Shown in pieces: positions 44,599 to 54,071 of a DNA stretch of 64,000 bases. Under the pieces are notes generated by a model. It was given only the letters and a program-made list of their open reading frames with translations. It was not told where the DNA came from and did not search any database. The stretch's first letter is position 1. The number at the start of each line of letters is the position of its first letter. The stretch covers positions 3,353,001 to 3,417,000 of the forward strand of contig NZ_JABWRE020000001.1 in assembly GCF_014268815.2 (NCBI RefSeq). The letters are read 5' to 3'. The DNA is from Pseudomonas urmiensis (GTDB lineage Bacteria; Pseudomonadota; Gammaproteobacteria; Pseudomonadales; Pseudomonadaceae). Made by a program: the position numbers and the translations under genes.

Positions 44599-45360
44599 TC
44601 AGATAGCCAAGGCACCACCGTCTACGGTCAGCGAGTGGCCGGTGGTGAACGCCGCACCGTCACTGCACAGATACAGCACGGCACTGGCAATTTCCTCGAC
44701 CTTGCCAATCCGCCCAACCGGGTGCATTGCGGCCGCGAACTCGGCCTTGCGCGGGTCGGCTTCATAGGCGCGGCGGAACATATCGGTGTCGATCACCGCC
44801 GGGCAAACCGCGTTAACCCGAATGCCCTTCTTGGCATACTCGATGGCCGCCGACTTGGTCAGGCCGATGACTGCATGCTTGGAGGCGGCGTAGATGCTCA
44901 TCTTCGGCGCGGCCGACAGGCCTGCCACCGACGCGGTATTGACGATCGCCCCACCGCCCTGGGCCAGCAGCAACGGCAGCTGGTACTTCATGCACAACCA
45001 CACGCCCTTGACGTTGACGCCCATGATCGCGTCGAACTCTGCCTCGCTGCCCTCGGCCAAGCGGCCCTTCTCGATCTCGATGCCGGCGTTGTTGAAGGCA
45101 TAGTCGAGACGGCCATAGGCGTCGATAACGCCTTGGTGCAGTTGGCGCACATCGCGGTCCTGAGTCACATCGCAGGGCAGGAACAGCGCCTCGCCCCCTG
45201 CCTCACGAATCAAGCTCACGGTGGCCTCACCACCCAGCGCATCGCGGTCGGCCACTACCACCTTCAGCCCCTCGGCAGCGAAGGCCAGTGCCGTCGCCCG
45301 GCCGATACCCGCCGCGCCCCCGGTGACCAGGGCGACCTGGCCGGAAAAGGTCATGCTCAT
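44599..45360 (-). CDS. SDR-family oxidoreductase
   Basis: 253 residues, classical SDR. The cofactor motif is TGGAAGIG near residue 14, NNAG is near 92, and the catalytic Ser-Tyr-Lys are in NTASVAGLS and IYAASKHAV near 140-160. The C-terminal SDGAAFTTGHSLTVDGG is the usual substrate-loop end. Start at 45360 (MSMTFSGQVALV). It is divergent from the MDR oxidoreductase gene, with about 230 bp between. Substrate unknown. Confidence 0.87.
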   Translation of the reverse strand: MSMTFSGQVALVTGGAAGIGRATALAFAAEGLKVVVADRDALGGEATVSLIREAGGEALFLPCDVTQDRDVRQLHQGVIDAYGRLDYAFNNAGIEIEKGRLAEGSEAEFDAIMGVNVKGVWLCMKYQLPLLLAQGGGAIVNTASVAGLSAAPKMSIYAASKHAVIGLTKSAAIEYAKKGIRVNAVCPAVIDTDMFRRAYEADPRKAEFAAAMHPVGRIGKVEEIASAVLYLCSDGAAFTTGHSLTVDGGALAI

Positions 45361-45589
45361 CGCTCGCTCCTGCAACAAAAATTGAAGTCGAGCCTGAGTC
45401 TAGTCAGGCGACCGCTGCCAGGGGCAGCATCATTAGGCCAACGGTTGAGCTACCATCGTTGCCAGTGATTGTCCCTGTAGCTCCCGATCATCCGCGTGGA
45501 TCGCCCGGCATTCGCCACACCGGTAAACCTTGCCGCGCCGCGCGCCAACCACTATCAACAGGCTTTGCCTACTATCAGCGAGATTCGCC

Positions 45590-46591
45590 ATGACCCAGAC
45601 CAACCGCCGCTTCCTGCTTGCCAAACGCCCGGTCGGCGCCGTTACCCGTGACGATTTCACCTACGAACAAGTCCCCGCCAGTGAGCCGGCCGAGGGCCAG
45701 ATCCAGGTCAAGAACCTGTACCTGTCGCTTGACCCTGCAATGCGCGGCTGGATGAATGAAGGCAAGTCCTACATTCCCCCAGTGGGCCTAGGCCATGTCA
45801 TGCGCGCCCTGGGCGTGGGTGAAGTGGTCGCCTCCAAGCACCCAGGTTTCCAACCCGGCGACCACGTCAGCGGCGCGCTCGGCGTGCAGGATTACTTCAC
45901 TGGCGAACCGCAGGGCCTGCACAAGATCGACCCCAAGCTCGCCCCCCTGCCCCGCTACCTCTCGGCCCTGGGCATGACCGGCATGACCGCCTACTTTGCC
46001 TTGCTCGACGTGGGTCAGCCTAAAGAAGGGGAAACCGTAGTGATCTCCGGCGCCGCGGGCGCGGTGGGCAGCATCGCCGGGCAGATCGCCAAGATCAAAG
46101 GCTGCCGGGTAGTCGGCATTGCCGGTGGCGCGCAGAAGTGCCAGTACCTCAAGGATGAGCTGGGTTTTGACGGGGTGATCGACTACAAGGCCGAAGACGT
46201 GCTGGCGGGCCTCAAGCGCGAGTGCCCCAAGGGCGTGGACGTGTACTTTGACAACGTCGGTGGGGATATCCTCGATGCCGTACTGAGCCGCTTGAACTTC
46301 AAGGCGCGCGTGGTGATTTGCGGGGCGATCAGCCAGTACAACAACAAAGAAGCGGTCAAAGGGCCGGCCAACTACCTGTCGCTGCTGGTCAATCGCGCGC
46401 GGATGGAAGGCTTCGTGGTGATGGACCACGCCAAGGAATACGGCAAGGCGGCGCAGGAGATCGCCGGCTGGTTGGCCAGTGGCAAGGTCAAGAGCAAGGA
46501 AGATGTGGTGGACGGGCTGGAGACCTTCCCGGAGACGCTGCTCAAGCTGTTCAGCGGCGAGAACTTTGGCAAGTTGGTTTTGAAGGTCTGA
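45590..46591 (+). CDS. Medium-chain dehydrogenase/reductase, CurA-like
   Basis: 333 residues, MDR superfamily without the structural-zinc motif. The NADPH-binding segment is SGAAGAVGSIAGQIAK near residue 151-166. LYLSLDPAMRGWMNEGKSY and FDNVGGDILDAVL are typical of the NADP-dependent alkenal/curcumin reductase (CurA, leukotriene B4 dehydrogenase-like) group. It likely reduces alpha,beta-unsaturated ketones or aldehydes. Start at 45590. Confidence 0.88.
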   Translation: MTQTNRRFLLAKRPVGAVTRDDFTYEQVPASEPAEGQIQVKNLYLSLDPAMRGWMNEGKSYIPPVGLGHVMRALGVGEVVASKHPGFQPGDHVSGALGVQDYFTGEPQGLHKIDPKLAPLPRYLSALGMTGMTAYFALLDVGQPKEGETVVISGAAGAVGSIAGQIAKIKGCRVVGIAGGAQKCQYLKDELGFDGVIDYKAEDVLAGLKRECPKGVDVYFDNVGGDILDAVLSRLNFKARVVICGAISQYNNKEAVKGPANYLSLLVNRARMEGFVVMDHAKEYGKAAQEIAGWLASGKVKSKEDVVDGLETFPETLLKLFSGENFGKLVLKV

Positions 46592-46602
46592 CGCGCTGCA
46601 CA

Positions 46603-46633
46603 CGCGCCGGGCACACTTGCTGTGACCGGCGCG
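46603..46633. terminator. Hairpin between convergent genes
   Basis: CGCGCCGG pairs with CCGGCGCG around a 15-bp loop between the MDR and pyrF stop codons. No T-run is seen. Confidence 0.5.
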
Positions 46634-46674
46634 AACCTCAGTAGGCGCAGCGTTCGCGCACCTACTCGGTCAAT

Positions 46675-47376
46675 TCATCCGCGAATCTCAGCTACTACCG
46701 CCGCCAGCGCTTGGGCCGGATCCGCTGCCTGACTGATTGGACGTCCAATTACCAGATAGTCGGAACCGGCATCCAGGGCCTGACGCGGGGTAAGAATGCG
46801 ACGTTGATCGTCTTGGGCGCTGCCAGCCGGGCGGATGCCTGGAGTGACCAACTGCAGCGACGGATGCGCCGCCTTCAACGCCGGCGCTTCCAGCGCCGAG
46901 CACACTAGACCGTCCATCCCGGCCTTCTCGGCCAAGGCTGCCAGCCGCAGCACCTGCTCTTGCGGTTCGATGTCCAGGCCGATGCCCGCCAAGTCTTCAC
47001 GCTCCATGCTGGTCAGTACGGTTACACCGATCAGCAGCGGCTGAGGACCACTGCGCTTGGCCAGCTCTTCACGGCAGGCCGCCATCATGCGCAGGCCGCC
47101 GGAGCAATGCACGTTGACCATCCACACGCCCATCTCGGCTGCAGCCTTTACCGCCATCGCCGTGGTGTTGGGGATATCGTGGAACTTGAGGTCGAGGAAT
47201 ACTTCGAAGCCCTTGGCACACAGGGTCTCGACGATGCCCGAAGCGCTGCTGGTGAACAGCTCCTTGCCAACCTTTACCCGGCACAGCGCCGGATCGAGCT
47301 GGTCAGCCAGCTTCAGAGCGGCCTCACGGGTAGGGAAATCGAGGGCGACGATCAGGGGCGTCTGGCAGGCGGACAT
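46675..47376 (-). CDS. pyrF: Orotidine 5'-phosphate decarboxylase
   Basis: 233 residues, the single-domain prokaryotic OMP decarboxylase, last step of de novo UMP synthesis. The catalytic motif is [10 protein letters not shown] (about 61-70), with [10 protein letters not shown] near the N-terminus and the phosphate-binding TPGIRPAG and DYLVIGRPI near the end. Start at 47376 ([13 protein letters not shown]); the frame is open to 47436. Next to it is the small DUF2897 gene, divergently transcribed. Confidence 0.96.
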   Translation of the reverse strand: MSACQTPLIVALDFPTREAALKLADQLDPALCRVKVGKELFTSSASGIVETLCAKGFEVFLDLKFHDIPNTTAMAVKAAAEMGVWMVNVHCSGGLRMMAACREELAKRSGPQPLLIGVTVLTSMEREDLAGIGLDIEPQEQVLRLAALAEKAGMDGLVCSALEAPALKAAHPSLQLVTPGIRPAGSAQDDQRRILTPRQALDAGSDYLVIGRPISQAADPAQALAAVVAEIRG

Positions 47377-47558
47377 GGTCGGGGTCTCTTGGCAAGTCGT
47401 AAACGGCGCGCATTGTAAACGAAGTGACGGGGCCATGGGGGCCCGCAGGTCACGAGAATTGGCCCAAGTGTGGGCGGGCTCTATAATTGAACCATCGGCA
47501 CAGGTATCAGCTCAAAAATCATACAAACGGTGCCTTCCGTTTTTGCAGGAGAAAGACA

Positions 47559-47726
47559 ATGCCCTGGTATGCCTGGTTGATCCTCATCGTAGCGCTTGGC
47601 TCGATCGTAGGTGGGCTGATGCTGCTGCGCGATACGGCGAAGAAATTGCCGCTGACCGAAGAGCAGTTGAAGAAAGTTCATGAGCGCAATGCAGAGATGG
47701 ATGCCAAGGAAGCCAAAGATCGCTAA
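47559..47726 (+). CDS. DUF2897 small membrane protein
   Basis: 55 residues: one N-terminal hydrophobic helix (WYAWLILIVALGSIVGGLML) and a charged cytoplasmic tail (RDTAKKLPLTEEQLKKVHER). This matches the DUF2897 family, function unknown. AGGAG precedes the ATG at 47559. The upstream frame to 47487 is not used. A palindrome follows the stop. Confidence 0.85.
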   Translation: MPWYAWLILIVALGSIVGGLMLLRDTAKKLPLTEEQLKKVHERNAEMDAKEAKDR

Positions 47727-47732
47727 AGCCTG

Positions 47733-47761
47733 GATGGCCGACCATGAGTTGATCGGCCATC
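47733..47761. terminator. Convergent-gene hairpin
   Basis: GATGGCCGA and TCGGCCATC form a perfect 9-bp stem between the DUF2897 gene and the minus-strand ComEA-like gene. It lacks a T-run. Confidence 0.55.
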
Positions 47762-47772
47762 GCCACCTGAGC

Positions 47773-48114
47773 TTACTCCACAGTTAATTTGTCACGGTTG
47801 CGATCCAGGATCGCGTTGCCGATCCCTTTGATTTCCAGCAATTCATCGACCGAAGTGAATGGCCCATGTGCGTCACGGTAGGCCACGATCGCTTCGGCTT
47901 TTGCTTTACCAATCCCGTTCAGCTCCTTTTGCAAGGTTGGCGCATCGGCAGCGTTGAGATTGACGCGAGTCGTGTGGGCAACCGTTGCCGGTGTGGCCAC
48001 TGCGCTAGCGGTTAGTTCAGCGGGTGCCGGAGCGGGATTGGGCGCTGCACTGAGGGAAAAGGACAGGCCCGCGAACAGCGGAAGGAACAGATAGGAAAGG
48101 ACGGTATTACGCAT
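47773..48114 (-). CDS. ComEA-like helix-hairpin-helix protein
   Basis: 113 residues. A signal peptide (about 1-24, SYLFLPLFAGLSFSLSAA) and an Ala/Pro/Thr-rich spacer precede two HhH motifs: LNAADAPTLQKELNGIGKAKA and VDELLEIKGIGNAILDRNRD. ComEA proteins bind double-stranded DNA in the periplasm during uptake; orphan short forms like this are common in pseudomonads with no proven competence role. A gene of this type flanks the O-antigen locus in P. aeruginosa, consistent with the polysaccharide genes beginning here. Confidence 0.88.
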   Translation of the reverse strand: MRNTVLSYLFLPLFAGLSFSLSAAPNPAPAPAELTASAVATPATVAHTTRVNLNAADAPTLQKELNGIGKAKAEAIVAYRDAHGPFTSVDELLEIKGIGNAILDRNRDKLTVE

Positions 48115-48248
48115 TTGGCACACTCCATTGAGACGAGAATTGCAGGGCAGCGTTTCCGTAGCTGCCAAACAAACCTAGCGCTTCTGAAGTGCCGGTGAAA
48201 GTGCGCGAAGGGTGAGAATCTTTACTGAATTAGACGTCACATTTCATG

Positions 48249-48284
48249 TCCTCTTCTTGAGCAAAAAGTCGCACAAGAAGAGGA
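48249..48284. repeat. Inverted repeat downstream of rmlA
   Basis: TCCTCTTCTTG (48249-48259) and CAAGAAGAGGA (48274-48284) pair perfectly around 14 bp. The T-run lies on the wrong side for a classic terminator of rmlA, so its role is open. Confidence 0.5.
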
Positions 48285-48299
48285 TAAAAAACTTACCAA

Positions 48300-49181
48300 T
48301 TAATAAACTTTGTCTTGCAACAAGCGCTGCAAATATTGACCGTATCCATTCTTCGCAAGAGGGGCGGCAAGCTTTTCAAGTTGCTCTGCACTGATCCAGC
48401 CCTGGCGGAACGAAACCTCTTCCGGGCATGCCACTTTCAAGCCCTGGCGGCGCTCTATGGTCGCGATGTATTGGCTGGCTTCGAGCAACGAATCGTGGGT
48501 GCCGGTATCCAGCCAGGCGTAGCCGCGGCCCATGATTTCAACCGACAGCTTGTTACGCTCAAGGTAGGCGCGGTTGACGTCGGTGATCTCAAGCTCGCCA
48601 CGTGGCGAGGGCTTGATGGCCTTGGCGATCTCGACCACATCCTGATCATAGAAATACAGGCCGGTTACCGCGTAGCTGGACTTGGGTTGCAGCGGCTTCT
48701 CTTCAAGGCTGATCGCGGTGCCCTGGGCGTCGAATTCAACCACGCCATAGCGTTCAGGATCGTGCACGTGGTAGGCGAACACGCTAGCACCAGTGGCACG
48801 ACTGTTGGCGTTGCTCAGCAGGTGCTGGAAGTCGTGGCCGTAATAGATGTTGTCGCCCAACACCAACGCCGACGGATCATTGCCAATGAACTGCTCACCA
48901 ATGATGAACGCCTGCGCCAGGCCATCCGGAGCGGGTTGCACGGCGTAGGAAATATTCAGGCCCCACTGATTACCGTCGCCCAACAACTGCTCAAAACGCG
49001 GGGTGTCCTGCGGGGTGGAAATGATCAGGATGTCGCGAATCCCCGCCAGCATCAGCGTAGTCAGCGGGTAATAGATCATCGGCTTGTCGTAGACCGGCAA
49101 GAGCTGCTTGGAGATCGCCAACGTTGCAGGGTGCAGTCGAGTACCCGAGCCGCCTGCCAGAATGATGCCTTTACGTTTCAT
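48300..49181 (-). CDS. rmlA: Glucose-1-phosphate thymidylyltransferase
   Basis: 293 residues. It joins dTTP and glucose 1-phosphate to give dTDP-glucose, first step of dTDP-L-rhamnose synthesis, and is allosterically inhibited by the end product. The nucleotidyltransferase signature is [20 protein letters not shown] (about 10-29), and the sugar-site motif includes LGDNIYYG near 110. It is the last gene of rmlC-rmlB-rmlD-rmlA, 4 bp after rmlD. Confidence 0.96.
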   Translation of the reverse strand: MKRKGIILAGGSGTRLHPATLAISKQLLPVYDKPMIYYPLTTLMLAGIRDILIISTPQDTPRFEQLLGDGNQWGLNISYAVQPAPDGLAQAFIIGEQFIGNDPSALVLGDNIYYGHDFQHLLSNANSRATGASVFAYHVHDPERYGVVEFDAQGTAISLEEKPLQPKSSYAVTGLYFYDQDVVEIAKAIKPSPRGELEITDVNRAYLERNKLSVEIMGRGYAWLDTGTHDSLLEASQYIATIERRQGLKVACPEEVSFRQGWISAEQLEKLAAPLAKNGYGQYLQRLLQDKVY

Positions 49182-49185
49182 GCGG

Positions 49186-50082
49186 TTATTTCCCTTGTAT
49201 TTCCGTCAGCATCCGCGCAACGCCCAGGCGCCAGTCAGGAAGCTGCAAACCGAAAGCCTTTTCAAGTTTTAGCGTATCGAGTCGCGAATTGGCCGGCCGC
49301 CGCGCAGGCGTGGGGTAGGCGTCAGTGGTCAACGCCGAGACTGCCTGCGGCTTGACCTTCAGCTCAATGCCCATCTGCTCAGCCAGCTCAAGAACGTATC
49401 GCGCATAGCCACACCAGGTGGTTTCACCCGCTGCTGCAAGATGGTAGAGCCCACCCAGTTCAGGCTTGGCGCGCCAGGCGACGATCGCATGCGCCGTCAC
49501 ATCTGCGATCAACTCAGCACCGGTTGGTGCGCCGAACTGATCATCGATTACCCCAAGGGTGTCTCGCTCGCCAGCCAAGCGCAGCATGGTCTTGGCAAAA
49601 TTATTGCCACGCGCCGCGTACACCCACGAGGTGCGGAAGATCAGGTGCGAGCACGCCGACGCCTGAATAGCCTGCTCTCCAGCCAACTTGCTCAGACCAT
49701 AGACATTCAGCGGCCCCACCACGTCTTCTTCGCGCCAGGGCGCTTGACCCTCCCCTGGGAAGACATAGTCAGTGGAGTAATGCACCAGCAGCGCACCTGA
49801 ACGTGCAGCGGCCTGCGCGAGCACTTCGAGCGCCTCGGCGTTGACGCGATGAGCTTGCGCCTGCTCGGACTCGGCCTTGTCTACCGCGGTGTAAGCCGCC
49901 GCATTGACAATCACATCTGGCGCCCAGGCCTGGACGGTCTGCGCCAAACCTTGCAGATTGGCGAGATCACCGCAGTAATCCTGACTCTTGGAGTTAAGGG
50001 CCAGCAGCTCTCCCAGCGGCGCCAGGCTGCGCTGCAGCTCCCAGCCGACCTGGCCGTCTTTACCAAGCAGCAAAATCTTCAT
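49186..50082 (-). CDS. rmlD: dTDP-4-dehydrorhamnose reductase
   Basis: 298 residues, the final enzyme to dTDP-L-rhamnose. An extended [13 protein letters not shown] cofactor loop near residue 7-16, [11 protein letters not shown] (catalytic Thr/Asp) near 105, and YGLSKLAGE (Tyr-x-x-x-Lys) near 128-136. The ATG at 50082 overlaps the rmlB stop by 4 bp (ATGA), giving translational coupling. A frame to 50115 is not the start. Confidence 0.95.
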   Translation of the reverse strand: MKILLLGKDGQVGWELQRSLAPLGELLALNSKSQDYCGDLANLQGLAQTVQAWAPDVIVNAAAYTAVDKAESEQAQAHRVNAEALEVLAQAAARSGALLVHYSTDYVFPGEGQAPWREEDVVGPLNVYGLSKLAGEQAIQASACSHLIFRTSWVYAARGNNFAKTMLRLAGERDTLGVIDDQFGAPTGAELIADVTAHAIVAWRAKPELGGLYHLAAAGETTWCGYARYVLELAEQMGIELKVKPQAVSALTTDAYPTPARRPANSRLDTLKLEKAFGLQLPDWRLGVARMLTEIQGK

Positions 50083-51149
50083 TCGCTGCGCTCGCCGTAG
50101 TTCTTCTCGACCCACTCGCGGTAGTTGCCCGACTGCACGTTTTCAACCCACTGCCAGTTGCTCAGGTACCACTCGACCGTCTTGCGGATACCGGTCTCGA
50201 AGGTTTCCGCAGGCTTCCAGCCCAGCTCACGCTCGAGTTTGCGCGCATCGATGGCGTAACGGCGGTCATGGCCTGGGCGGTCGGTGACGAAGGTGATCTG
50301 CTCGCTGTAGGACTTGCCATCAGCGCGCGGGCGCAGCTCATCGAGCAAAGCGCAAATGCGGTTAACGATCTCCAGATTTGGCTTCTCGTTCCAGCCGCCA
50401 ACGTTGTAGACCTCGCCCACCGTGCCCGCCTCAAGCACCCGGCGAATCGCGCTGCAGTGATCTTTCACGTACAGCCAGTCGCGGATTTGCTGGCCGTCAC
50501 CGTAGACCGGCAGCCCTTTGCCACCCAACGCGTTGACGATCATCAGCGGGATGAGCTTTTCCGGGAAGTGGTACGGGCCGTAGTTGTTGGAGCAGTTGGT
50601 GGTGAGAACCGGCAGGCCATAGGTGTGGTGGTAGGAACGCACCAAGTGATCGCTGGCCGCCTTGCTCGCCGAGTAAGGGCTATTGGGCTCGTACTGGTGC
50701 GTCTCGGTGAACGCCGGAGCGTCAGGCGCCAAGGAGCCATAGACTTCGTCGGTGGAAACATGCAGGAAACGGAACGCTTGCTGCGTATCGCCCGGCAAGG
50801 CTTTCCAGTAGGCGCGCACCGCTTCGAGCAGGCGGAAGGTGCCAAAGATGTTGGTCTGGATGAAGTCTTCCGGGCCATGAATCGAACGATCGACATGCGA
50901 CTCGGCGGCGAAATTGATCACCGCACGCGGCTGATGCTCGGCCAGCAACTTCTCGACCAGCGCCGAGTCGGCGATATCGCCGTGGACGAACAGGTGCTTG
51001 GGGTTACCATCGATGGACGCCAGGCTCTGCAGGTTGCCCGCGTAGGTCAGCTTATCCAGGTTGATGACCAGCTCATCTGCTTGAGCTACCCAGTCCAGGA
51101 CAAAGTTGGCGCCGATGAAGCCGGCTCCGCCGGTTACTAAGATAGTCAT
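50079..51149 (-). CDS. rmlB: dTDP-glucose 4,6-dehydratase
   Basis: 356 residues. It converts dTDP-glucose to the 4-keto-6-deoxy intermediate. Extended SDR with [10 protein letters not shown] near residue 7-16, STDEVYG (catalytic Asp-Glu) near 132, and YSASKAASD (Tyr-x-x-x-Lys) near 160. It follows rmlC by 120 bp and overlaps rmlD by 4 bp. Confidence 0.96.
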   Translation of the reverse strand: MTILVTGGAGFIGANFVLDWVAQADELVINLDKLTYAGNLQSLASIDGNPKHLFVHGDIADSALVEKLLAEHQPRAVINFAAESHVDRSIHGPEDFIQTNIFGTFRLLEAVRAYWKALPGDTQQAFRFLHVSTDEVYGSLAPDAPAFTETHQYEPNSPYSASKAASDHLVRSYHHTYGLPVLTTNCSNNYGPYHFPEKLIPLMIVNALGGKGLPVYGDGQQIRDWLYVKDHCSAIRRVLEAGTVGEVYNVGGWNEKPNLEIVNRICALLDELRPRADGKSYSEQITFVTDRPGHDRRYAIDARKLERELGWKPAETFETGIRKTVEWYLSNWQWVENVQSGNYREWVEKNYGERSE

Positions 51150-51269
51150 TGTTCGGATCTTTTCAATAGCATCGTTAGAGGGTTACCAGGAGAGCCACCT
51201 GTGCCTTCCCACTTTCTGAAACAACCTTGGGGTTGGGATCGGAATTAGCGCTCACCAGTTAGGCAATAT

Positions 51270-51815
51270 TTAACCGAAACATTCGGCCTCAGAAAGCAGT
51301 TTACCCCGCAAATCTTTATCAGATAGTAAGGGTGGTGCACTCAAGGGCCAGTCGACGCCGATCTGCGGGTCATTCCATGCCAGGCAACGCTCATGAGTGG
51401 GCGCATAAAAATCGGTGGTCTTGTATAGGAACTCAGCATCCTCGCTCAGTACTACAAATCCATGAGCAAAACCTTCCGGTACCCAGAGCTGATGCTTGTT
51501 CTCAGAAGAGAGATATGCACCTACCCACTGCCCGAATGTCGCAGAGCTACGCCGTAGATCGACCGCCACGTCGAACACCTCCCCCGCGACTACACGGACC
51601 AGTTTGCCCTGAGCCTGCTCGACTTGATAGTGCAGGCCACGCAGGACCCCTTGGGCGGAGCGGGAGTGATTGTCCTGAACAAACTCTACATGCCGCCCGA
51701 CAGCATTTTCAAAAACACGCTGGTTGAAACTTTCGAAGAAAAACCCTCGATCGTCGCCAAACACGCGAGGTTCGAAGAGAATAACATCGGGAATAGCTAA
51801 AGCGGTTGCTTTCAC
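51270..51815 (-). CDS. rmlC: dTDP-4-dehydrorhamnose 3,5-epimerase
   Basis: 181 residues with a GTG start at 51815, giving the standard length and the canonical N-terminus VKATALAIPDVILFEP. The active-site His region is QDNHSRSAQGVLRGLHYQ (about 49-65), with GFAHGF near 118 and the catalytic Tyr in FLYKTTDFY. The longer ATG frame (51938) adds 41 residues without homology. It is the first gene of the rmlCBDA operon. Confidence 0.93.
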   Translation of the reverse strand: MKATALAIPDVILFEPRVFGDDRGFFFESFNQRVFENAVGRHVEFVQDNHSRSAQGVLRGLHYQVEQAQGKLVRVVAGEVFDVAVDLRRSSATFGQWVGAYLSSENKHQLWVPEGFAHGFVVLSEDAEFLYKTTDFYAPTHERCLAWNDPQIGVDWPLSAPPLLSDKDLRGKLLSEAECFG

Positions 51816-52304
51816 AGAAATCACCAAAAAAAGCAGATTATACATCTCATTGCGATACTGCGGGCGACTGATGACGGATCCGTAGGCCAGAAGGGATCCA
51901 GAAAATTCGCCACCCCGTCCTCTTGTTTTTCGGTCCACACCACCGGTCCGCGAATATGCGCCTCTCCGAGAAAACGAGCGAGCGCCTCCGTCCTTATGAC
52001 TATGAACCAGACCTCTGCCGCCCTAATGCCAGCAATACGCCCAAACAACGATTACAACTGAGTCATTATCCAGAGTTCTCAGCTATCATGTCCTACAATA
52101 AAACGGACTTTATCACTACACAAAATGGTAAAATAGCAGGTCCGAAGCCAGTCCCCGCGACATAAAAATTGCCGGTTCATAGCGGCATACAGAAAAGCTT
52201 TATTACAATCGATAGTCCACGCGTACGCCACTCAGTCAAAACTTGATAAAATTTGTAAAACATGTTAAAAGCTGCAAACTCAAACAAATAATTGTCGATA
52301 TGCT
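51816..52304. other. AT-rich intergenic region between divergent glycan genes
   Basis: This 489 bp must hold the promoters for rmlC (minus) and the acyltransferase (plus). A minus-strand open frame at 51821-52048 is of higher GC and encodes a protein-like segment (VWFIVIRTEALARFLGEAHI), perhaps a gene remnant. GC falls sharply on the 52 kb side. No RNA gene or repeat was recognised. Confidence 0.4.
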
Positions 52305-53462
52305 ATGACCCTCTCAAACTTACTACCTTTAATAATTTTTTCATTATTTATAGCATTTGCTTGGGCAACAACAATAAAACACGGTAGCGCTGGAAGCATC
52401 AATAATAATAGATTCGCCTATATAGATGGACTTAGAGGCATTGCAGCGGTAGTGGTAGTTGTGACTCATTTTTGGAGGACGACACCGTCAAGCAATGGAA
52501 TATCATTCTTATTCGACGGCCGAGCCAATTATGGCCCAATTGGTGTACAGATCTTTTTTTGCATTACAGGCTTTCTATTCTTTGGTCAGATAATCGCCAA
52601 AAAAGGTGTTTTCTCATGGAGTACTTTTTACCGCTCTCGAGTTAGACGCATACTTCCGGCATACCTAGCATTCTATGCGCTAGGAATAATTACCGTGCTC
52701 GCCTACGGAGATATAACAAAAGCCTCGACCGAACAAATACCCAGCCTTGCAGACATGCTTTTTTTCGGGTTTGCAGGAAAAGGCGAGGGAAAGATGTTTG
52801 CAAGCGTTCCTCTTGATCTCGTATTCGGCGTAATCTGGACGCTTAAATATGAAATTATTTTTTACATCACACTTCCATTCATTACTTACCTAGTAGCAAG
52901 AACAGGCATTGGCGCAGGCCTGTCGATTATGTTTGCAGCTGTTGGATATGAACTAGCAAGCACGGGAACCACATTTGCTGGATACTTCCTCACTGGCGGC
53001 ATTGCCTATATATTGGCCCAAAAAACAAAGCCCTCCACCGCGACAAAATTTCTTTGCGGACTGTGCATCCTTTCGTTGATTTACTACTTAATTACATCCA
53101 ATTATCAACAATACGGCGTAAAACACTTCATCGTATCATCCTCTCTATTCTTACTCATTACGCTGTGCAAACCCACTATCCTAGAATCCAAGCCACTTAG
53201 ATATCTTGGTGAGATAAGCTACAGCATATACTTGCTTCACGCACCCTTATTAATTCTCAACAGAGTACTGTTTGCAAACATTCTAAACATAGGCACACAG
53301 GAACCCCAAAACTACATCCTAGTAACTTTCATCGGAACAACACTCATCTTTGGGGCATCCGCCATTCAGCACAAATATCTTGAGCTTCCATTCATAACAA
53401 AATCCAAGCCACTCTCCAGCATGGAAGAGCAGATTAAAACATCAGAAATCACGATCAAATAA
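52305..53462 (+). CDS. Membrane acyltransferase, OafA/YrhL type
   Basis: 385 residues with about ten membrane segments and the acyltransferase-3 fold: YIDGLRGIAAVVVVVTHFWR near residue 38-57, then the RSRVRRILPAYL motif near 108. These enzymes O-acylate (usually acetylate) sugars of O-antigen or exopolysaccharide. The DNA is AT-rich compared with the left half of the window. It is on the plus strand, unlike almost all glycan genes around it. Confidence 0.85.
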   Translation: MTLSNLLPLIIFSLFIAFAWATTIKHGSAGSINNNRFAYIDGLRGIAAVVVVVTHFWRTTPSSNGISFLFDGRANYGPIGVQIFFCITGFLFFGQIIAKKGVFSWSTFYRSRVRRILPAYLAFYALGIITVLAYGDITKASTEQIPSLADMLFFGFAGKGEGKMFASVPLDLVFGVIWTLKYEIIFYITLPFITYLVARTGIGAGLSIMFAAVGYELASTGTTFAGYFLTGGIAYILAQKTKPSTATKFLCGLCILSLIYYLITSNYQQYGVKHFIVSSSLFLLITLCKPTILESKPLRYLGEISYSIYLLHAPLLILNRVLFANILNIGTQEPQNYILVTFIGTTLIFGASAIQHKYLELPFITKSKPLSSMEEQIKTSEITIK

Positions 53463-53559
53463 GCATATCGTGAACTCACACAAACTCGACGAACAGCAAG
53501 CAATTAAAGCTTTCAGCCGAGATCTCGCACAACAAAATACGGCCGAGCTACATTAGGCA

Positions 53560-53980
53560 CTGTGAAAATATAGTATGAATCCCAGAAGAACCTTCCTGCA
53601 CGTGGATTTCAGTTGTCTGGCCATCAAGACTGCGGAACAGATCATGATCGACAGCCCTCTTTCTTCCGAGTGCCAGATGAGGCTCGCTTACTGCGCTTGA
53701 GTTGATCATCTTGATCACGCCTTGCTCAAACAATCTCAGATGCAAGTGTTCAGCATGTGATCGAATTCCTCCAGCTTTCGCCAGCCACAGCACCGTTGAT
53801 CATAGTGCCCATGGGCCAAACAATGTGGTACATCTCGCCATTCAACACCCGAGCAGAGCATCCAGAGCAAGCCATCGAGTATCAGGCGGTCGCTTAATCG
53901 GGACCGCCCTCTACCACGGGTTTGGCTAAAATCTAAGCAACCACCGCCCAAGCTTCAGAGAGCTGGTAACGCTTTGCCAT
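53560..53980 (-). pseudogene. Decayed IS5-family transposase
   Basis: The minus strand reads MAKRYQLSEAWAVVA then stops (TAG). In another frame, SRLSDRLILDGLLWMLCSGV followed by EWRDVP continues the typical IS5-family N-terminal domain, and a third frame holds INSSAVSEPHLALGRKRAVD and GQTTEIHV, which match the catalytic-core region. At least two frame changes and a premature stop show it is dead. No complete IS ends were found. It lies between two glycan genes. Confidence 0.75.
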
Positions 53981-54071
53981 CAAAAAATTCCTTCCGTAGA
54001 TGGCTGGAAACTCTCTAGAATTAATGCTATTCCAGCGCGCCGATTGGTTTTCTCGGGGTTAAGTAAAGAAT

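Noticed and set aside
48249-48284. Intrinsic terminator for rmlA
   Set aside because: The stem is perfect but the T-run is upstream of it on the transcribed strand, so it is listed as a repeat only.
48315-49355. Open frame of 346 residues on the plus strand
   Set aside because: Antisense of rmlA; no family features.
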